Shown piece by piece: positions 58,231-64,000 of a stretch of DNA of 64,000 nucleotides. The stretch is from Antitrichia curtipendula (taxonomy: Eukaryota; Streptophyta; Bryopsida; Hypnales; Leucodontaceae), in the NCBI GenBank assembly GCA_951230915.1, contig OX579633.1, positions 6,236,145 through 6,300,144 of the forward strand, read 5' to 3'. The position numbers and the translations under genes were made by a program. How positions within the stretch are numbered: position 1 is the stretch's first letter; each line of letters starts with the position of its first letter. The notes beneath the pieces are model-generated. The model was not told where the DNA came from. It was given only the letters and a program-made list of their open reading frames with translations, and did no database searches.

Positions 58231-61200
58231 TCCTTCTAACCTAACCCCTAATTTAGCACTCTCGAATTTAACACTTACTTGTACTAATCACGGCTTGTTT
58301 AATCACGCGTAAAGGCTAATTTAAAGAAATCAACGCTAATTAGGAAAAAACACCAGGGATTGATTCAAAAACTCACCTCGTCACTACCGGTGTCGAAAAT
58401 AAGTTCGTCCACGTCTGTGTGCACATACTCATGCTCTATGGTGGTTTTTTGGTCTTGGTCGACTTTCCCCTAAGCTCACCGCTTATTTTGAGGAAATTAG
58501 TACACCCATGCGATCTAACGTCTTCTTTCCCTTCCTTCTTTTTTTTCTTTCTCCCTCTTTTCTTCTACACTAATACTATTCCACCTAAGCTTTTATGGGC
58601 GTCTTATAACTATAGATCCAAACTCCAAGGAGGTTTAATGTCCCCCCTACCTTCTTACGCGATTTATCTTTGTGTCATTCTAATTCACCTTCTAATGGTC
58701 ACTACGAATTCTCACGATCTCCTTCCTAAGTCTTCCTAATCCTAAGCCTAGGTCACTATTTATCGTCTCTCTCACCCCTTCTCCTATTTCATCATGTATT
58801 CGTCTAATCTTCCTCCATTGTGTGTAGAGTGGCTTTTTTTTTGGTGGAAGTGAGATTTTTTGTGTGCAGGTATAGTGGTACTCCGCTCTTTTCTTCCTCC
58901 TCCTTTCGTATTTTTTGTGCCCGTGTTTTCCCAAGGTAACTTTTGGACCTAATTTTAGTTTTAGAGCCTAAATCCCAAATTCCCCAAATACACAACATCC
59001 CCCCCAAGGCCGTACCCCTTTTCTGGCCGAACCCCCTCCCCAGTTGCACCCAACTCCCTGGCCGACGCCGACTCCCCTGGGCAACTAGCCGACTCCCCGA
59101 TGACCGGACTAGACTGAGGCCCCCGAGACTGAGTCAACTCCCCGGATGACTGGACTGGCTGCCCTGGACTGGACTTAGCTGCCCCGGACTAGACTGAGCC
59201 CCCTGAACTGAACTAGGGGGGTCTAGGGTCCTGATTTTTGGAGTTTTTTCCTTTTAATGGCTGGTTCCTAACTGCTAATTTCTAATGGGCTGATTCTAAG
59301 GGGGCTGGTTCTAAGGGCTGGTTCTAATAGCTGATTCTAATGGGTTGCATATCTTGGAAGCTAAACTCTGGAGGTTTCCACAAAGGTCTTGGAAACTAGA
59401 CTTTGGAATGGAACACTGGGAAGGGTCAAAGCTTTGCTGCTAAGTTGGATTTAACACCAACTTTAGGACTTTGTGGCACCCCGGGGTTTTAAAGCTCCGC
59501 CGCCTAACCCTTTAAGACACACTCTAGGACTTTAACCTTGTTCACAAGTTCAAAGCTTTGCCGTTCCCAAGGAGGGTCTATACGCTGAGAGAGACTGTAG
59601 GAGAGAGAAAAAGCAAGGATTTCTTTGTAAGACAACTACACATAGGGTCAAAGCTTTGCCGTCTATAGGGGTCCCACACATAGTGAACACGACTTTCAAC
59701 AAGGGTTAGTTCCCAAATGGGGTCACTCTAAACACAAAAATGCTCTCAAGGGTTAGTTCCACGTAACATGCATGGGTTAGTACGATAAAAGTTAGTTTAA
59801 GCACTCAAAGATCCACACTAAAGGCCCCCCAAAGCGGCATCGCCAAGGTACAATGGAAGGTATCTTTAGGATTAGTACAATCAAACCAAGAATACTTGAC
59901 AAAAGAACCCGTTAGTCCAACCGATCAAAAAGAGAAAGAGCCAAATGACACACACAATAAGGTAGAAGGACTCCACAAAGAACTTTAAAGCTCGAACTTT
60001 AACAACAATGAAGCTCAAAAAGAGCTCAAAAAACACCGTAGAGTTTTTTTGGCTAAACGCCGAAATCTCCCAACATAAGTTGGACCCACAGACCCAAAAC
60101 AAGAATTGGGGGTGTTCTAGAGAGAAAAATGGGGACCTTAAATAGGTTTCCAAGGCCCCCCTTCCTCTAGAGTTCTAAGGTAACCTTATCAACTTGGATT
60201 TTCATCCTCATCTTCAAAGATTTTCATCCTAATCCTAAAAAACTACTTTTACCTATCTACGTTGGACCAACCTCCTAACTTTTGGAGATTAACTTCAATC
60301 ATCAAACGGATTGCGCCGTTGGCTTCAAATCGCCGTGTTTAGACGTAGACCCCCCTACCTCCTATACCGAGGCCAAAAACCCATCGTAGGCTAATTTAGT
60401 TTAAAAACCAAATCGTGGTAAAATCCTAGATCTTGAGGGTCTCCTATTTTGAGAAATATAAATAGCCTAGGGTCTCCGGTAGGTGCGAGGGAGTCGGAAA
60501 GGACTCTTGGTTGACTTTGTTTCGCCATCGTATGGTCCCGGGATGCCGGTCAACGCAGCGGGGACCCCGCCACGTGATTAATTCCCGAGGAATCTTGCCG
60601 GTTCGGGTACTTGCCGCTATCAGAATGTCGTGAAACTTCACAGAGCGCATTATTAATATAAAACAAGCTAGTCTAATTTTTAGTGAGATTTTCTTGTAAC
60701 CTGGGTAATTTCCATGAAATTCCCGTTGGAAGTTAGAAGGGTTGACCACCCGGAAAAGGTTCTTCTGCAAGTCGGAAGATGACGGGATTTTTCACGTGAC
60801 CTCTTAGAGAGTCGTATGAAAGACATGTAGGTGCGTTTCTATACCTGACACGATTGGTCAGTGGAGATGAAACTAACCATCTCCTCAAATTAGCGACGGT
60901 GTGGGAATCTTTTGCAAATAGAAGAATCTTGGCGAATTGACTTCGTCGTTGAACTCTTGGCATGGGATTTACCCTAGGACACCATCCTTAGGCTGTAGAT
61001 TCCTCCATGGGCCTGGTCTTGTGTCAGTGGCTCTTGCATGCTAACAATTGGGGTTTGGAGAATTCTAAACCTAACTCTAGGAGCTGACCTAGTGGCCTCG
61101 TTGTGGGTCCCTCGGACTGACTTCGCCATGAATTGCCACATTCATGGTGGGATTTAGCCTTTTTGAGGCTATGTGACTCAAATCCTCCAAATCTAACCGT

Positions 61201-61379
61201 TTTGTTCTTTCTACCTATTTTTAGGCCAGGTTTGGTGGGATTCTAAGTCTAAACACAAATCTAGACCAAATTCTATAATGGGTATGTCACAACCCTATTT
61301 TGGTTCTACACTCTTTTTATGGCTTTTTGTATATTTTTCTTAACTTTAAATTGCAAATTTCCAAAAAAGTAATTCTACG
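58231..61379. other. Repetitive, moderately GC-rich stretch without a supported gene
   Basis: At 59060-59230 CCGGACTAGACTGAGCCCC-like words recur. At 59262-59345 GCTGGTTCTAA/GCTGATTCTAA recurs about six times. TCAAAGCTTTGCYG occurs at about 59418, 59560 and 59650. GGGTATGTCACAACCCTA near 61280 resembles sequence often seen in LTRs, but I found no matching LTR pair, primer-binding site or reverse transcriptase. A minus-strand open frame at 60444-60770 has no domain. Confidence 0.45.
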
Positions 61380-64000
61380 AGTCCCAAGTGACAAATTGGG
61401 AGCTCACACCTTTACAAATTTCGTGAAGGAGGTGGCCGGGGTGACTGTGAAGAGGTCGGCGATGAAGCACAACAGAGAATGCGCAATTCCAACGGAGATT
61501 CATCGTAGTTCACGTCTGTTGAGGCACGCAGAAACTCCACCGCCAATGCTAGAGCCGCCAACGTCTAAGGTTGCAGCAAGCCCTACATCCGATCAAGTCT
61601 GTTGATTTTCGTTTGAATTTTTTTTTAAAGTCACATGGCGGTGCTGAAATGAGTTGCGGTTAAGATTTGGATGTGTCAAAGATGGACCGCTTTTGCCTCC
61701 ACGCCCAACCGAGCCTTTATGTGGCAGGCTGCCCTCTGTGGCCACAACGACCTTGGGGTTCAACCATGGTCTTTGGGTCTACAACGATAGTAGGTCCCCG
61801 GACTTGTCCTCATTACTTCCACTCTCTCCATCGCAGCCATCCCCAGTCGTATTTCCTGAAACACGTTGTCCTTCTCGTGGCCGTCATGAATTGGATTGTT
61901 CTTGTAGTGCCTGAATTGTAGAATTGTTGAGTGCTTCTTCTGGTGACATTAGACATAGCATAAGGTGTTAGTTGTAACATCAAATACAACATAATGTCAC
62001 AAAAAATGTGTCAAGAAAAATACAGATTTCTTCTAGTGTCTGTATTTATGCAATTCAATTCTGCATGTGGAGTCCAATAGCACAAGATCGGTGACAGGCA
62101 TTCACAAGGCTACATTGGCTAGCTTGGAGACTCCTCAAGGCCTGCGTGTTGTACTTATTTGCTTCCTTGTAATGCAGCAGTTGTGTAGGTCTCTCATGAG
62201 CGAGGGTTTTATGTTTTTAGTCACGCAATTCTAATTGCGCTCTTGTGCACAGAGCTGTCGGTCTCCAAGCAAAAACCCTGGGGCACCTTGGTCCGCAGTT
62301 TTCAGTGTGTAAGTTTTCACCTTCTGTATGGCCGCCTTGTACATTTGCAGAACAAATAATTGTTCGTGAAGTGGAGAGTGACGAAGATGATTTGCCAACG
62401 CCCCGGCTCGATGAAGAGGAAACCTCCAACAGTGCGGCAAAGTACGTCTTCAGAGGATGAAGCTCCAACAACGGGTGGCAGATTTATGCAAGTGGAGGGG
62501 GAGCGGCAGTCAAAGTCTCGTAAAGACCCTTGTTGCGGCGCATCTTCTAGGAAAAAGAGACCACGGCGATCTGCTTCTCCGCCCACAAAACAGAAGAGGG
62601 TGGTGGAAGTTGAGTCGGTCTCGGATGACGACGTTGTGGAAGACACTAAGCAAAGCGTTGGGACCACAAACAAATTCCAATCATGGAGGTAAGTCATTCT
62701 CCACTATCTCTTTGTTTTTTCGGTTTGGTTATTGAATATCTCGGTAGCCGCGTCAATGACGGTGTCTCCGCCGACGTTTTTCACGAACAGTGTGGCATCA
62801 ACCAAGACATCCACGGTCTCCACAGATTCCCCGTCACGTCATGTTTGACATCTAAAACGTTGTCCACTTGTTTTCCACAATTTCTTACAAGACGTGATCC
62901 ACGAAATGCAAAGCAGATTGTTTTTTGGCCTTAGGTATGGTGGAGTACATGGTAGGAGGGTGCTAGGTGCTTTTTCCATGTTTGTGTCAAGTAAGATTTA
63001 GGATGCAGTATTATGAGTCGATGTTGCAGTTCACGTTGACTGAGACGTTGGACTCATTGTCCGTGATGTCTACATAGACGCATTTTGTTTTGTTTTTCCT
63101 CCCGAGCAGTATGCCGCAGAAATGAGATATAAAACGAAAGGCAACTAACTACAAAAGGGCAAGGACGTTGCCATCCATCATCGTGTCTTGCTTGCAGTTC
63201 CCTTTTCATTCATTGTCAACTCCAATCCTCATTGCTTTTGGTATTTTATAGTGCAACCAAAGATACGACATGGCCTCCAACAAAGTGTACTTGGAAGGTG
63301 ACATAGAGGATATGATCAAAAAACTGCAGGCACAGAAGAAGTGGCATTGCCCTAGTTCAACAACGATGAAGAAATCAGTGGAAGTTGACAGATATGGACA
63401 TCTACATGGCGCTATGAGGTCAATTTTGGCCGGCGACTTCAAAAAGTATGTGAAGAAATTGGACCCTACTATGGGTTGAGAAGGACAACCACGCCATCAC
63501 CAAAAGCGGTTGCTAAAGAGGCTATACATGGGTGAGGTTATAGTAAAGCCAGTGTTGAGATGAGGCCAGAGGCAGCTTCTTGTCATTGCACATAATCAGT
63601 GGACGGTTGTATGCTTAGGAAGACGTCGTCTGTTTCATCTTCAATGACTTTAGCATGTCTAGTGTGATGTTCAGTTTGACGTTGTCGTGTTCCATTTCCC
63701 GTTTCAGTCAACAAGTGAAAGCCGTGCACGTTCACCATTATAACGTCCGTCTTGAATCCGTAACCTCCGGCTACCCTTGCTTTTATTCATTTGTTTATGG
63801 AAGTTGGTAGTCAAGGAATTGACTTCGTTTTGAGGGGCGCAGATTGGCAGGTGCTTGGCAATTGTAACAGGGTTAGTAAGAAGTGGATGCAAACCATTAT
63901 AACAAAGGTCCTTATAAATAGTCTCTAGAAAGTTAACAAGATGATTGACAAGGGCTTCAGTAGGCCGGCTGATTTCAATCCCCAATATTAGAAGACTTTG
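61380..64000 (+). other. Unidentified open frames, possible decayed gene or transposon
   Basis: Several plus-strand stretches look partly protein-like: 61380-61605 (KEVAGVTVKRSAMKHNRECA); about 62350-62458 (VREVESDEDDLPTPRLDEEE); about 62435-62692 in another frame (STSSEDEAPTTGG, SSRKKRPRRSASPPTKQKRV, VVEVESVSDDDVVEDT) ending at a splice-like AG|GTAAGT; and 63270-63479 (EGDIEDMIKKLQAQKKWHCP). Acidic and basic clusters suggest a nuclear disordered protein. The frame change near 62440 without a usable intron suggests decay. Weak frames on both strands at 63704-63985. No family recognised. Confidence 0.3.

Noticed and set aside
60444..60963. Possible rRNA-like or retroelement sequence in a moderately GC-rich stretch
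   Set aside because: I looked for rRNA core motifs, LTR pairs and reverse-transcriptase motifs and recognised none.
1..64000. tRNA, rRNA and CRISPR features
   Set aside because: No cloverleaf with a TTCRANNC-type T-arm, no rRNA core sequence and no regularly spaced identical repeats with unique spacers were seen. The tandem arrays have no unique spacers.

Overview
The window is nuclear DNA of a land plant. It carries a plastid fructose-bisphosphatase paralog of the cpFBPII type, a thylakoid-lumen Psb27-family protein with a bipartite targeting peptide, a plant-type FANCL ubiquitin ligase and the proteasome ATPase RPT1. All four have ordinary GT-AG introns. The species cannot be read from the sequence. 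Long AT-rich intergenic DNA full of decayed DNA-transposon remnants, an animal-type Tc1 element and TTAA-flanked elements would fit a non-flowering lineage (bryophyte, lycophyte or fern) better than a typical crop genome, but that is inference. There are no rRNA or tRNA genes and no CRISPR array that I can see.

Layout. 1-817: Tc1-like element (minus strand, cut by the window edge) with a broken transposase. 1168-1890: intronless AIM24-family gene (minus). 1891-9892: gene-free DNA with several foldback elements, including a CACTA-type MITE with a 3-bp target duplication and a 34-bp perfect palindrome. 9893-15625: FANCL (minus, about 12 exons). 17026-18300: Psb27-like gene (minus, 3 exons). 18301-32756: gene-free, with TTAA-flanked, TA-flanked and TTA-flanked elements and a roughly 170-bp tandem satellite. 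32757-33988: a probable but unidentified organelle-targeted gene (minus). 34096-36269: cpFBPII-like gene (plus, 3 exons). 36270-44703: gene-free AT-rich DNA with repeat relics. 44704-49846: RPT1 (plus, 10 exons, every junction in phase). 49847-64000: repeats, GC-rich low-complexity blocks and unidentified open frames.

The genes do not form a functional cluster. FANCL acts in interstrand crosslink repair, RPT1 in the 26S proteasome, and Psb27 and cpFBPII in the plastid. The most notable non-genic signals are: (i) a dispersed family whose ends read TTAACCCCTAAAAGGACC and its reverse complement, i.e. piggyBac-like TTAA sites with CCC/GGG termini, found at more than ten places; (ii) a Tc1 element with a vertebrate/insect-style terminus; (iii) a repeat shared by introns of FANCL, the Psb27-like gene and RPT1; and (iv) an FBPase with several substitutions at or next to substrate-binding residues.
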